DNA of 64,000 bases from contig JAVBNH010000010.1 of assembly GCA_031551635.1 (NCBI GenBank), positions 79,518-143,517 on the forward strand, written 5' to 3'. This document shows positions 34,249-42,779 of this stretch, piece after piece; positions within the stretch are counted from its first letter, which is position 1, and the number at the start of each line of letters is the position of its first letter. The notes beneath the pieces are model-generated. The model was not told the origin of the DNA, ran no database searches, and saw only the letters and a list, made by a program, of their open reading frames with translations. The position numbers and the translations under genes are program-made. Origin of the DNA: JAVBNH01 sp031551635. GTDB lineage: Bacteria; Bacillota; Clostridia; Oscillospirales; Acutalibacteraceae.

Positions 34249-36339
34249 ATGGAAAACGCGAAATTATTAAAAAAACTTGCTTTAGCGGGCGCGGCGGGAG
34301 TCGGAGCTTATTATGCAGCGGATATTGTGAAAAACCTGTCTGTCAGCTCATATCCTGATTTGCCGAAATATGAGGAGGGCGCGCACATGGTGAACAACCT
34401 TCTTTTGTATCTCGAAAATGAAGAGCTGCGCATTGAGGACGGATTTGAGTTTACCAATGAATACATACTTGAAGCCTTAGGAGTTGCAAGGCGTTATATT
34501 GACGGAAGGTATGATTGTCAGGATTTCAGAATGCATTCGATTTTAAGGCTGCAATATTGCCATATCGACAAGATTCGTGAGATTTCGCCAGATGGCGCCC
34601 AGATGATTGAGGACATGATGCTAGGCGCGAAATATTGGATGAGCGAGCCGGGCAGCGACTCCATGTGTTATTGGTCTGAAAATCATCAGTTACTTTATGC
34701 TGTCGCGGAATACCTTGCCGGGCAGATGTGGTATGATAAAACCTTTAAAAATGACGGCGCGACAGGCAAGGAGCATATGGAACGCGGCAGAAAAAGAATC
34801 GGGTACTGGCAGCAGCACCGCTTTTTATATGGTTATTCCGAATATAATTCATCGAATTACTACCTTTATGATGTCGGTCCGGCTGCGAATTTTATTCAGT
34901 TCGCAGCGCCTGAAGATGAAAAGCTTGTTGAAGGCATGAGAATGTGTCTTGACCTGCTTATATTTGATGTCGCGTCAAATATGCACAAGTATACCTTCAC
35001 CGCACCGACAGGACGGGCATATGTTGATAATATGGTCGGAGTAAAAGGAGATAAGGTCAGAAAATTAATTGACTATATCTGGGGGCTAAATGATAATTAT
35101 AAGCGAGAGACCCACCAGATGTTGATTAATTTCTATTCAATGATAAACGCGAAAAACCCTGACGGTTCGCCGAGGAATCTATATAAAATTCCGCAGGTAC
35201 TAATCGAAATCGGCAATGACACACAGACGCGCGTTATAAAATCCTCCCACGGAATGGACACTAGTGAGCTTGAAAAGAGGGGCTATGTCGGTCATGACGA
35301 CAACCAGATTATGCGTCAGCTGAGCATGGAAGCTTTCACGAACCCGGAGGTTATTTACAACACAATTACCTATATAGACAAGTATAAGATGTTTAATAAT
35401 AAGTTCGTGAACTATTTTAAATTGACCAACCTGAAGCTCTTGAACAGCCCGAAACGGCTGAGAAAAATCAGCGCAAAATTAAACCCCATGCCCAATGGAA
35501 TCGCAATTCAAAGAGCTAATCTTTATTCATATCAGACAGAAAACTATCAGCTGATGAATGTTCAGAGTTACCGCCCCGGTGCGTTTGGTGCTCAACAGAT
35601 GTTAAATCTTGTCAATTTCGGCGAAAATTCCGTTGTTTTTGCCGTTCACCCCGCAAAGGCTGAAACAGAAAAAAGTGCAAGGGATTATCCCGGTTACTGG
35701 GCTGGTTTCGGCAGAACTCCCCATGCCGTTCAGCATGAAAATATACTGATGATAATGTATAATATCCCGAAGCACCGCGGTTTTCTGGAGCTGTACCCTG
35801 TTCCGCAGTTTTCGCACACCTATCTCCCCGAGGCGTTTTTTGATGAGGTTATAACCGAGCGCAATTACGCTTTTGCAAGGCTTGGGGATGCCTATCTTGC
35901 GATTACCGGTTATGGAAGTCTGAAGTATAAGGATTTCAGCATGGACAGCGCTAAAGCATTCAAAAACGGGCTTGATGAAATACCTGATAAGAAATTCGAC
36001 CTAATTCAAGAAGGTAACAAGCATTATTGGATTTATGAGCTTTCGGATTCTTCAGAAGAAACCTTTGAGGCTTTTAAAAATAGGATAAAAACAAATGAAA
36101 TCAAGTACCAGCTTGACAGTGAGCTTGGCGATTTGCTTGAATACAGAACCGAAGGCAAGAAGCTTTCGACAAGATATGCGGGCGGCTTTAACGTGAATGG
36201 AAAGGTTCAGGAGCTGAAATATAAGCGTTTTGACAGCGAATATTCAATAACAAAGCGTGAGCCGAAAGAAATTCTGTTCACCTTCGGCGGGCATAAATTA
36301 TACCTGAACCTTAATAAAGGAATCAGAGAATACGATTAA
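34249..36339 (+). CDS. Unrecognised large protein, likely (alpha/alpha)-barrel plus heparinase-like beta domain
   Basis: First gene of the pectin operon; 696 residues. An N-terminal hydrophobic helix (KLALAGAAGVGAYYAADIV) is followed by a helical region with YWSENHQLLYAVAEYLAGQMW near 145-165, a pattern seen in (alpha/alpha)-toroid polysaccharide lyases and hydrolases. Residues 440-570 are beta-rich. The segment SYRPGAFGAQQML, then FAVHPAKAETE, YPGYWAGFGRTPHAVQH and NYAFARLGDAYLAITGYGS, is reminiscent of heparinase II/III-like C-terminal domains. I cannot place it in a named CAZy family. Its position before GH105 suggests a role in pectin oligosaccharide cleavage. Function is inference. Confidence 0.65.
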   Translation: MENAKLLKKLALAGAAGVGAYYAADIVKNLSVSSYPDLPKYEEGAHMVNNLLLYLENEELRIEDGFEFTNEYILEALGVARRYIDGRYDCQDFRMHSILRLQYCHIDKIREISPDGAQMIEDMMLGAKYWMSEPGSDSMCYWSENHQLLYAVAEYLAGQMWYDKTFKNDGATGKEHMERGRKRIGYWQQHRFLYGYSEYNSSNYYLYDVGPAANFIQFAAPEDEKLVEGMRMCLDLLIFDVASNMHKYTFTAPTGRAYVDNMVGVKGDKVRKLIDYIWGLNDNYKRETHQMLINFYSMINAKNPDGSPRNLYKIPQVLIEIGNDTQTRVIKSSHGMDTSELEKRGYVGHDDNQIMRQLSMEAFTNPEVIYNTITYIDKYKMFNNKFVNYFKLTNLKLLNSPKRLRKISAKLNPMPNGIAIQRANLYSYQTENYQLMNVQSYRPGAFGAQQMLNLVNFGENSVVFAVHPAKAETEKSARDYPGYWAGFGRTPHAVQHENILMIMYNIPKHRGFLELYPVPQFSHTYLPEAFFDEVITERNYAFARLGDAYLAITGYGSLKYKDFSMDSAKAFKNGLDEIPDKKFDLIQEGNKHYWIYELSDSSEETFEAFKNRIKTNEIKYQLDSELGDLLEYRTEGKKLSTRYAGGFNVNGKVQELKYKRFDSEYSITKREPKEILFTFGGHKLYLNLNKGIREYD

Positions 36340-36359
36340 AAAAATGTGAGGTCATACTG

Positions 36360-37421
36360 ATGAATGAAAGAATTAAAAAGGCATTCGCGCTCGCCGAGGC
36401 TTCTACACTGCGTTTCAAGCCGGAGGAATTGAACTGGTCATGGGGTCAGGCTCTTTATTTATACGCGCTTTCTTTAATAGATACCGAATTTGGCACAGAA
36501 AATTATACCTCTTACATAAGAAGATTTTATGATCATAATATAAAAATCGGCTACCGCGTAGACACCTCAGACACCTCTGCGCCCGCTTTGGGAGCCTTTT
36601 ATCTCGCACAGAAAACAGGCGAGGAGCGCTTTGCCGCGATTGTTGAACGCGTCAGGAAATATTTTGATGAGGTGCCCAAGGTAGTTGAGGATATGCCGAA
36701 CCACTTAGGTACAGGCATTGAGAGTGTTTTTTACCCGAAAAGTGTTTGGGTCGACAGCATAATGATGTACGGTGTTTTCACAAACTGGTACGCGAATGTT
36801 AAAAATGACGAAGCGCTCAAGGAATTTGCCGAACGTCAGCCGCGCATGTTCGCGAAATACCTCTTTGACAGCGATGAAAATCTTTTTTATCATTCGTACT
36901 GGACGAATTTTAAGACGCATTATCCCCGCCAGAAAACCTTCTGGGGCAGGGGAAACGGCTGGGTGATGGCGGCAATTCCGCTCTTTCTCGACTTTATGCG
37001 CGAGGGTGAGGAGAAGGAATACACAAAGGAGCTTTTCAAAAAGCACGCCGCGTCACTGCTTCAGTACCAAAGGGCTGACGGCTATTTTGAAACGGTTTTT
37101 AATAAGCCTGGGAAAACCTATGAGGAAAGCTCAGCGACTATGCTTATCGCAAGCGGCTGGTTTTACGGCTACAGAACCGGCTTGCTGTCAGAGGAATATT
37201 TTAACGCCGCAGTGAAGGCTTTCAATGCTGTTGTTGACGATTATGAGGTCAGGGACGGACTTCTCAGCATGCCGAAAATCAGCGCGCCGACTTCCGCGAT
37301 TCAAGGGGTTCCGTATCTTGTATATAAATTTACTCCTCGCGGGAATGACTGGCATTACGGGCTCGCGGCTTCATTCTTCGCCGCGCTGCAATATAAAAGA
37401 ATACAGGATAGCAGTAAATAA
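36360..37421 (+). CDS. GH105 unsaturated rhamnogalacturonyl hydrolase (YteR/RhiN-like)
   Basis: Cleaves the unsaturated galacturonyl residue left by rhamnogalacturonan lyases, giving a 4-deoxy-keto-uronate. The 353-residue protein has no signal peptide, so it acts inside the cell. Family motifs are WSWGQALYLYAL near 26, KSVWVDSIMMYG near 127 with the catalytic-region aspartate, TFWGRGNGWVMAAIP near 193 and YEESSATMLIASGW near 254. The gene starts 20 bases after the previous stop with GAGG upstream. KduI and KduD encoded nearby would use the product. Confidence 0.88.
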   Translation: MNERIKKAFALAEASTLRFKPEELNWSWGQALYLYALSLIDTEFGTENYTSYIRRFYDHNIKIGYRVDTSDTSAPALGAFYLAQKTGEERFAAIVERVRKYFDEVPKVVEDMPNHLGTGIESVFYPKSVWVDSIMMYGVFTNWYANVKNDEALKEFAERQPRMFAKYLFDSDENLFYHSYWTNFKTHYPRQKTFWGRGNGWVMAAIPLFLDFMREGEEKEYTKELFKKHAASLLQYQRADGYFETVFNKPGKTYEESSATMLIASGWFYGYRTGLLSEEYFNAAVKAFNAVVDDYEVRDGLLSMPKISAPTSAIQGVPYLVYKFTPRGNDWHYGLAASFFAALQYKRIQDSSK

Positions 37422-37453
37422 TAAAATAATTGATAAGGAAAGGAGCTGGAGCG

Positions 37454-38248
37454 ATGGAATACGGCTTGCAGACCTTTACCGTTCGTGCTTTGATGAAAAG
37501 CGAGAGCGAACTGGACGCTTTATTTTTAAAGCTCGGGGAATTCGGAATAAATTTTATTGAGCTTGCCGCCGATTATATCAAATTTCCTTTTAAGAGTGAA
37601 ACGGCGAATATGCTCAGACGAATTTGTGATAAAAATGGCATTAAAATTGCTTCAGCGCAAATTAAATATAAAACTGTCGCAGACGATTACGATAACTGCG
37701 GTGAATGCATGAACATACTAGGCGCGAAAATTGTCACAAACAGTGTAATTGAGCTTGGGATTTTAAAAAGCGGAGACACCGAAAAAGGAATGGACGCGGT
37801 GCTGCGCTACTGCGAGACCTTGAACACACATAATGAGGAGCTGAAAAAGCGAGGTTTAACCCTCGCCCATCACAATCATCATTATGAATTTTTGAAATTC
37901 GGGAATAAAAATGTGCTTGAAATTTTGGCGGAAAATTATGCGGGCATGTTCGCCCTTGATACCTTCTGGTGCCAAAAAGGCGGCGGAAATGTGCTGACTC
38001 TTCTCGAAAAGCTAAGCGGGCGGGTACCTCTCATGCATCTTCGCGACTTCAAGGTTGAGCCCTTTAATCTTTTTTCAGGCGGAAAAGACTCAGAAGTCGG
38101 CAAGGGTAATATACCATTTCGTGAAATTATCGAAAAAGCAAAACAAACGGGTGTGGAGTACGGAATGATTGAGCAAAACACGAAAACACCGCTGGAGAGC
38201 GTAGAATACAGTGCGAAAACCGTATCAGGTATTATAGGGGGATTATGA
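37454..38248 (+). CDS. Sugar phosphate isomerase/epimerase (TIM barrel, AP-endonuclease-2 fold)
   Basis: A 264-residue TIM-barrel protein. Metal-ligand-type segments are FIELAADY, LAHHNHHYEFLKF, FALDTFWCQKGG and PLMHLRDFKVE. Such proteins isomerise or epimerise keto sugars, but the substrate is unassigned. ATG 37454 follows AAAGGAG by 10 bases; the in-frame upstream extension has no ribosome site. The stop codon overlaps the next start (ATGA), indicating translational coupling with the transporter. Confidence 0.82.
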   Translation: MEYGLQTFTVRALMKSESELDALFLKLGEFGINFIELAADYIKFPFKSETANMLRRICDKNGIKIASAQIKYKTVADDYDNCGECMNILGAKIVTNSVIELGILKSGDTEKGMDAVLRYCETLNTHNEELKKRGLTLAHHNHHYEFLKFGNKNVLEILAENYAGMFALDTFWCQKGGGNVLTLLEKLSGRVPLMHLRDFKVEPFNLFSGGKDSEVGKGNIPFREIIEKAKQTGVEYGMIEQNTKTPLESVEYSAKTVSGIIGGL

Positions 38249-39726
38249 TGTCAGACGATCTCGTTTCAAAAGAATACAAACGGCGTTATGTCGGGCGAAG
38301 GGAATCGATGGCTTATGTGCTTTTTGATTCCTCAAAAAGCTTTCATATTGATGAATTCAAGCAGCGCTTTATTTTGGATGTCGTTAAAATTGACCTAGAT
38401 TTAAACGCGATGATGAGCATGATTAACGGCATATGGGATGTCGTCAATGACTCATTTCTCGGAGTGCTTATCGATAAAACCCACACAAGGTGGGGCAAAT
38501 TCAGACCTTTTATGTTCATGTATTCGACCTTCGGCTGCCTGCTGATGTGTGTTTACTGGGCGTTTCCGCTTTTTTTCGGAAAAGACCCTACGCAGGCTTC
38601 AAAAATCATTTGCTGGCTCGCGCTCGCTATGCTTCAGGAAACTGTCGCGACCTTGCATAGTATTTCGGAAACGGGGCTTCTCGCGAGTATAACCCCGAAC
38701 CCGGACGACCGAGTGCGAATGTACACGCAGGCGGAGGTTATTTCTTCAATCTGGGAATCCATTCCGCAGATAACAATGGGTCTGCTTATCGACCTTGTGA
38801 ATCATAATAAATTTAATGTCCCGATTGATTCGGTTTATGTCACAATGGGAATTGTTTGCTCTCTTTCCAGCGCACTGCTCGGAATTTCACTCTCGATTTA
38901 TTCAAAGGAGCGCATTTCAAAGCCAATGCGAAAGACGAATTACCGCGAGGGTATGAGAACAATTTTTTACTCGAGACCAATGCTGATTATGCTCTTTTCC
39001 GAAATTCTTAATTTCTCTGTCGGTACGGCGACTTATGAGCATAACTATTATATCGATGTTCTGGGAAGCGAATCCTATAGAAATCTGATAACCATACCCG
39101 GCGCGCCGCTGTCCTTTGTCAGCTATGCCTATATTAACGCGCTGAGGAAAAAGGTTCCGACAAAGGTGCTGTGGATTTTGGGGCAGAATATCAAGGATTT
39201 TGCCGCGGTAATAATCTTTGCCGTCGGCTCTGTCGGAGGTAAGGCTCACGGACTTTATAAATCTGTCGGCGTGATGCTGCCGATGCTTATGGCAAGGGAT
39301 ATTCTATATAAAGGCACGCTTTCGATAAATAAAATTATCCCAAAGGAGATAATGACGGACGCTCTCGACTTTTGCGAATGGAAATTCGGCTACAGAACAG
39401 AAGGTGTTACACTCGCGACAAAGGGCATGATTTCTAAAGCTTTCAAAAATGTCATCAACTCTTTCGCGACAAGCATAATGAAGCATACCGGCTACTCTCT
39501 CAACGCGGGCTTCGGAAACCAGAGTGACGACGCGAAATACGCGCTTTTCGTCATGAGCGTTATCATGCCAGCTGCAGGTGGACTGTTGAGCTCAATTCCG
39601 AAGTTTTTCTATGACCTTTCGGGTGAGAAGAAAACGAGGATGTATGAGGAGCTGTCTGTTCAGAGAGCGATAAAATCCAAGGAATATAAGGATGCTCAAG
39701 ATAAGATTCATAATGTCGAAAGTTAA
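38245..39726 (+). CDS. GPH-family (MFS) sugar:cation symporter
   Basis: A 493-residue polytopic permease of the glycoside-pentoside-hexuronide family. The cytoplasmic-loop signature DKTHTRWGKFRPFMF near 75 and the NGIWDVVNDSFLG block preceding it identify the family. The likely substrate is a (oligo)uronide from pectin, judged from neighbours only. It may start at either of two adjacent ATGs (38245, 38248). No ABC or PTS sugar transporter is present in this module, so this is its probable import step. Confidence 0.87.
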   Translation: MMSDDLVSKEYKRRYVGRRESMAYVLFDSSKSFHIDEFKQRFILDVVKIDLDLNAMMSMINGIWDVVNDSFLGVLIDKTHTRWGKFRPFMFMYSTFGCLLMCVYWAFPLFFGKDPTQASKIICWLALAMLQETVATLHSISETGLLASITPNPDDRVRMYTQAEVISSIWESIPQITMGLLIDLVNHNKFNVPIDSVYVTMGIVCSLSSALLGISLSIYSKERISKPMRKTNYREGMRTIFYSRPMLIMLFSEILNFSVGTATYEHNYYIDVLGSESYRNLITIPGAPLSFVSYAYINALRKKVPTKVLWILGQNIKDFAAVIIFAVGSVGGKAHGLYKSVGVMLPMLMARDILYKGTLSINKIIPKEIMTDALDFCEWKFGYRTEGVTLATKGMISKAFKNVINSFATSIMKHTGYSLNAGFGNQSDDAKYALFVMSVIMPAAGGLLSSIPKFFYDLSGEKKTRMYEELSVQRAIKSKEYKDAQDKIHNVES

Positions 39727-39744
39727 GTTTTGGGGGAGAATAAT

Positions 39745-40668
39745 ATGCAGGCTTTACCAAACGGCGTTTATTCGCTGACACTTACGCCTTTTACAAGGGA
39801 CAATAAAATCGATTACGGCGCGCTGGACGCTTTGATTGAGTGGTATTATAGGGGCGGCTCCAAGGGGCTTTTCGCTCTATGCGCAACGAGTGAAATGGAG
39901 CAGCTGTCGCTTGCGGAGAGAGTCGAGATGGCTGAGTTTTTCATGAAAAACAGCCGCGGGATGAAAATTCTTTGCTCAGGGCATGTTTCCGATTCGCGCG
40001 AAGAGCAGCTTAATGAGTTAAAGGCAATAAAAAATGCCGGTGTTGACGGAATAGTTCTTATAAAACACAGGCTTCATAAATCTGAAAACAGCGCAGAAGA
40101 GCTGAGCAGCGAGCAAGCGTTTGAAAATCTCAAATATATTTCAGAAGGTCTGGGCGATATTATGCTCGGCTTTTATGAACAGCCTTACGGCGGGCAATAT
40201 AAAATTTTACCTGATAAATGGGTTGAACACTGCGCGAGGGACGGGCGTTTTGGTTTTATAAAGGATACGACATGCACAATTGAGGGCGTAAAAAGAAAGG
40301 TTGAACTAACAAAGGGGTCGATTTTCAAAATTTTCAATGCCAACGGCACATTCTTTTATGACACACTGCTTGCAGGTGCTCACGGCTACTCGGGCAATTT
40401 TTCGAATTTTTGCCCCGGACTTTTTGCGTGGGTTTGCGAAAACTACGAAAAAGAACCCGACAAGGCAAAGCTTATCGGGCGTTATCTTTCTATATTTTCA
40501 AGAGCGGTTGAGCAATATCCGCTGTCGGCAAAATATTTTCTCGCGAAAAAGGGTTTACCGATTGAAGTCAACTGCCGCAGAGAAGGCTTCAGCATGAACT
40601 CACTTGAGCTGCAAGCCAGAATGGAGCATTTCTCAGAAGTAATCGACCACTTGACAAGCATATTATAA
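39745..40668 (+). CDS. DapA/NAL-superfamily aldolase, candidate 2-keto-3-deoxygluconate aldolase
   Basis: A class I lyase of about 307 residues. The Schiff-base lysine is in FGFIKDTTCTIEG and the partner tyrosine in MLGFYEQPYGG. The carboxylate-binding ATSEMEQLSLAER corresponds to the GTTGE region of dihydrodipicolinate synthase. In a pectin cluster with kduI and kduD but without a visible KDG kinase or KDPG aldolase, it may cleave 2-keto-3-deoxygluconate directly. Dihydrodipicolinate synthesis is unlikely in this context. ATG 39745 follows GGGGGAG by seven bases. Repeat copy A starts two bases after the stop. Confidence 0.8.
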   Translation: MQALPNGVYSLTLTPFTRDNKIDYGALDALIEWYYRGGSKGLFALCATSEMEQLSLAERVEMAEFFMKNSRGMKILCSGHVSDSREEQLNELKAIKNAGVDGIVLIKHRLHKSENSAEELSSEQAFENLKYISEGLGDIMLGFYEQPYGGQYKILPDKWVEHCARDGRFGFIKDTTCTIEGVKRKVELTKGSIFKIFNANGTFFYDTLLAGAHGYSGNFSNFCPGLFAWVCENYEKEPDKAKLIGRYLSIFSRAVEQYPLSAKYFLAKKGLPIEVNCRREGFSMNSLELQARMEHFSEVIDHLTSIL

Positions 40669-40670
40669 GT

Positions 40671-40747
40671 TTAGTACCTTAGTGGGCTGAAAGCTCAATA
40701 AAAAACACTACTTGGGTTGTGGGCTTGGCAAGCCAAGCCCACGTTAG
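40671..40747 (+). repeat. 77-bp TTAG element, copy A
   Basis: A full-length copy. It starts TTAGTACC, contains a small hairpin GGGCT-GAA-AGCTC and a T/A-rich middle, then the perfect hairpin GTGGGCTTGGC-AA-GCCAAGCCCAC, and ends CGTTAG. It begins two bases after the aldolase stop codon, in sense. Its last GTTAG is the first unit of a heptanucleotide array. Confidence 0.92.
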
Positions 40748-40777
40748 ACATTAGATATTAGATTGTAGACATTAGAC
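40743..40777. repeat. Heptanucleotide array 3 (ATTAGAC/T)
   Basis: Five 7-bp units: GTTAGAC, ATTAGAT, ATTAGAT, TGTAGAC, ATTAGAC. It begins inside the right end of element copy A. The next 120 bp (40778-40900) hold nothing I recognise. Confidence 0.8.
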
Positions 40778-40900
40778 GGTGGTCCCAAATTGAATAATAG
40801 GTGTTTTTTCTCTATGCTCGCGGTGATTTGAAATTTTTATCATCTATTATAATTGTTCGCTGTCATGTTTATAGACTATTTTAAAGATTTTTATCAGTGA

Positions 40901-40977
40901 TTAGTACCTTAGAGGGCTGAAAGCTCAATAATAAACAAGACTTGGGTTGTGGGCTTGGCAAGCCAAGCCCACGTTAG
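40901..40977 (+). repeat. 77-bp TTAG element, copy B
   Basis: A second full-length copy, 153 bp after copy A in the same orientation and differing from it at only a few positions. It is the only copy not adjacent to a stop codon. Confidence 0.92.
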
Positions 40978-41045
40978 TATAATGTTCAAAAATATTAAGC
41001 AGTTATATTAGGGTGCGAAAGTTGAGTTATAAGAAGCGCCTACAT

Positions 41046-41099
41046 CCCTGATTCCCTGTCAACTGAAACCTGGTAACTGACTGAATCCCTGACACCTGA
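41046..41099. repeat. Heptanucleotide array 4 (CCTGA/ACTGA type)
   Basis: Units of 7 bp, CCCTGAT, TCCCTGT, CAACTGA, AACCTGG, TAACTGA, then a 5-bp slip (CTGAA), then TCCCTGA and CACCTGA. More diverged than the other arrays, but the period is clear. Confidence 0.7.
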
Positions 41100-41113
41100 A
41101 ACTATTAACTGCA

Positions 41114-41147
41114 CAAAAAAAAGCTGATTAAATCAGCCTTTTTTTTA
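41114..41147. terminator. Bidirectional terminator after kduD
   Basis: GCTGATT and AATCAGC around one A, flanked by A8 on the left and T8 on the right, so it works in both directions. It abuts the kduD stop codon. Confidence 0.85.
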
Positions 41148-41900
41148 TCGTGCAAGCCAGCCTCCGTCAACCGCGAGGGTAAAGCCGTTTACATAATTTG
41201 AGGCTGCGCTCGCGAGAAATACGCACGCGCCTCCTATGTCCTCAGGCGTACCCCAGTGTCCGGCGGGAATCCTCTCAAGAATCGACGCGCTGCGCGCAGG
41301 GTCATTCCTTAGCATCTCAGTGTTATTTGTCACCATATAACCGGGCGCAATGGCGTTAACGTTGATGTTATATTTCGCCAGCTCATTCGCCATTTCCATC
41401 GTTAAGCCCTTTACGCCGCTTTTGCTCGCGGTGTAGCTCGGCACACGGATACCACCCTGAAAGGACAGCATGCTGGCAATATTAATGATTTTGCCGCCGC
41501 TGCCTTGTTTTATAAACTGCTTTGCCGCCGCCTGAGAAAGGAGAAAGAGAATTTTCAGGTTGATGTTCAATACATCATCCCAGTCTTTTTCGGTAAAATC
41601 GGTGACATCATCCCGCCTTATTATGCCCGCGTTATTTACTAAAATATCAATTTTGCCGTGACGTGAAAGCGTTTCGGCAATTATTTTCGGGACATTTTCC
41701 TTATCGTCAAGGTCGGCGAGGATTGAGGAAAACCGTCCTTTTTCAATTTTTTCCGCTGTTTCGTCACAGTCGCGGCGGGCAACGCCGACAACTGTGGCAC
41801 CCGCCTGCGCAAGAGCAACGCACATACCCTGCCCGAGACCGGTGTTAGCGCCTGTCACAACGGCAACCTTGCCGTCAAGCTTAAATAAATCAAGAATCAT
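41145..41900 (-). CDS. kduD: 2-deoxy-D-gluconate 3-dehydrogenase (KduD-type SDR)
   Basis: Reduces 3-deoxy-D-glycero-2,5-hexodiulosonate to 2-keto-3-deoxygluconate. A 251-residue classical short-chain dehydrogenase: cofactor motif TGANTGLGQGM, NNAGIIRR, catalytic Ser in NIASMLSFQGG, and YTASKSGVKGL with Tyr and Lys. The opening MILDLFKLDGKVAVVTGANT and the DGGWLAR end are typical of KduD. It lies 24 bases after kduI on the same strand, which supports the specific name. Confidence 0.92.
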   Translation of the reverse strand: MILDLFKLDGKVAVVTGANTGLGQGMCVALAQAGATVVGVARRDCDETAEKIEKGRFSSILADLDDKENVPKIIAETLSRHGKIDILVNNAGIIRRDDVTDFTEKDWDDVLNINLKILFLLSQAAAKQFIKQGSGGKIINIASMLSFQGGIRVPSYTASKSGVKGLTMEMANELAKYNINVNAIAPGYMVTNNTEMLRNDPARSASILERIPAGHWGTPEDIGGACVFLASAASNYVNGFTLAVDGGWLAR

Positions 41901-41924
41901 AATTTTCTCCCTTCTGTTCTTCTA

Positions 41925-42755
41925 TTATAATAATTCCGGTGTTTTTATGCCCTGCATGTCGTCGAAGTCCTGATTTTCGCCGCACATTCCCCAGATGAAG
42001 GTATAGTTTTTTGTTCCGACACCGCTGTGAATCGACCAGCTGGGCGAAATCACTGCCTGCCTGTTTTTAACAGTTATATGCCTTGTCTCGCTCGCGGGTC
42101 CCATCATGTGAAAAACGGTGTGGTTTTCATCGACATCGAAATAGAGATAGACCTCCATGCGGCGTTCGTGAGTGTGTGAGGGCATGGTGTTCCAAACACT
42201 GCCCTCGGCGAGAATTGTCAGCCCCATAACAAGCTGACAGCTTTCGACATTACCGGGCAGAATGTATTTGAAAATAGTCCTTTCGTTGCAGTCCGCACCT
42301 GAGCCCAAAGATACCTGAACCGCTTTTTCCTTTGGAATATGCGTCGTCGGGTATTCCTTGTGAGCCGGGGTTGAATTAATATAAAACGCGGCAGGCGCGG
42401 CGGGGGAGTCCGAACGCAGTTTTATTTCCCTTGTTCCTCTGCCGAGGTAGAGGCAATCGTATTTCTTCATTTTATACTCATGTCCGTCCGCAATTATCGT
42501 GCCGTCTCCGGCTATATTTATTATCCCCATTTCGCGCCGCTCAAGGAAGTATTCGCATGCAAGCTCCTGCGCGGCGGATATTTCGAGTATTCCGTTTACA
42601 GGCATTGCTCCGCCTGCTATTATCCTGTCTATATGCGAATAGGTCATATTGATTTTATCAATGGTGAATAAATCTTCAACAAGAAAATTTTCACGGAGCT
42701 CTGAGGTGTTCATGCGGGAATATTCATTCTTTGAAACAGCATAGCGTATGTTCAT
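41925..42755 (-). CDS. kduI: 5-dehydro-4-deoxy-D-glucuronate isomerase
   Basis: A cupin-fold isomerase acting on the 4-deoxy-keto-uronate released by GH105 and similar enzymes. KduI landmarks in 276 residues: YSRMNTSELRENFLVEDLF, PTTHIPKEKAVQVSLGS, the zinc-binding MPSHTHERRMEVYLYFDVDE and the C-terminal SIHSGVGTKNYTFIWGMCGENQ. It sits between the DUF4038 glycosidase and kduD genes. Confidence 0.95.
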   Translation of the reverse strand: MNIRYAVSKNEYSRMNTSELRENFLVEDLFTIDKINMTYSHIDRIIAGGAMPVNGILEISAAQELACEYFLERREMGIINIAGDGTIIADGHEYKMKKYDCLYLGRGTREIKLRSDSPAAPAAFYINSTPAHKEYPTTHIPKEKAVQVSLGSGADCNERTIFKYILPGNVESCQLVMGLTILAEGSVWNTMPSHTHERRMEVYLYFDVDENHTVFHMMGPASETRHITVKNRQAVISPSWSIHSGVGTKNYTFIWGMCGENQDFDDMQGIKTPELL

Positions 42756-42779
42756 TATATTTCTCCAATCATATTTAAT

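Noticed and set aside
40671..40977. The 77-bp repeats as a CRISPR array
   Set aside because: Only two copies are close together, separated by 153 bp of unlike sequence including heptamers; no cas genes in the window.
41145..41900. 3-oxoacyl-ACP reductase (FabG) as the name for the SDR gene
   Set aside because: Same superfamily, but the N-terminal sequence and the kduI neighbour fit KduD better.
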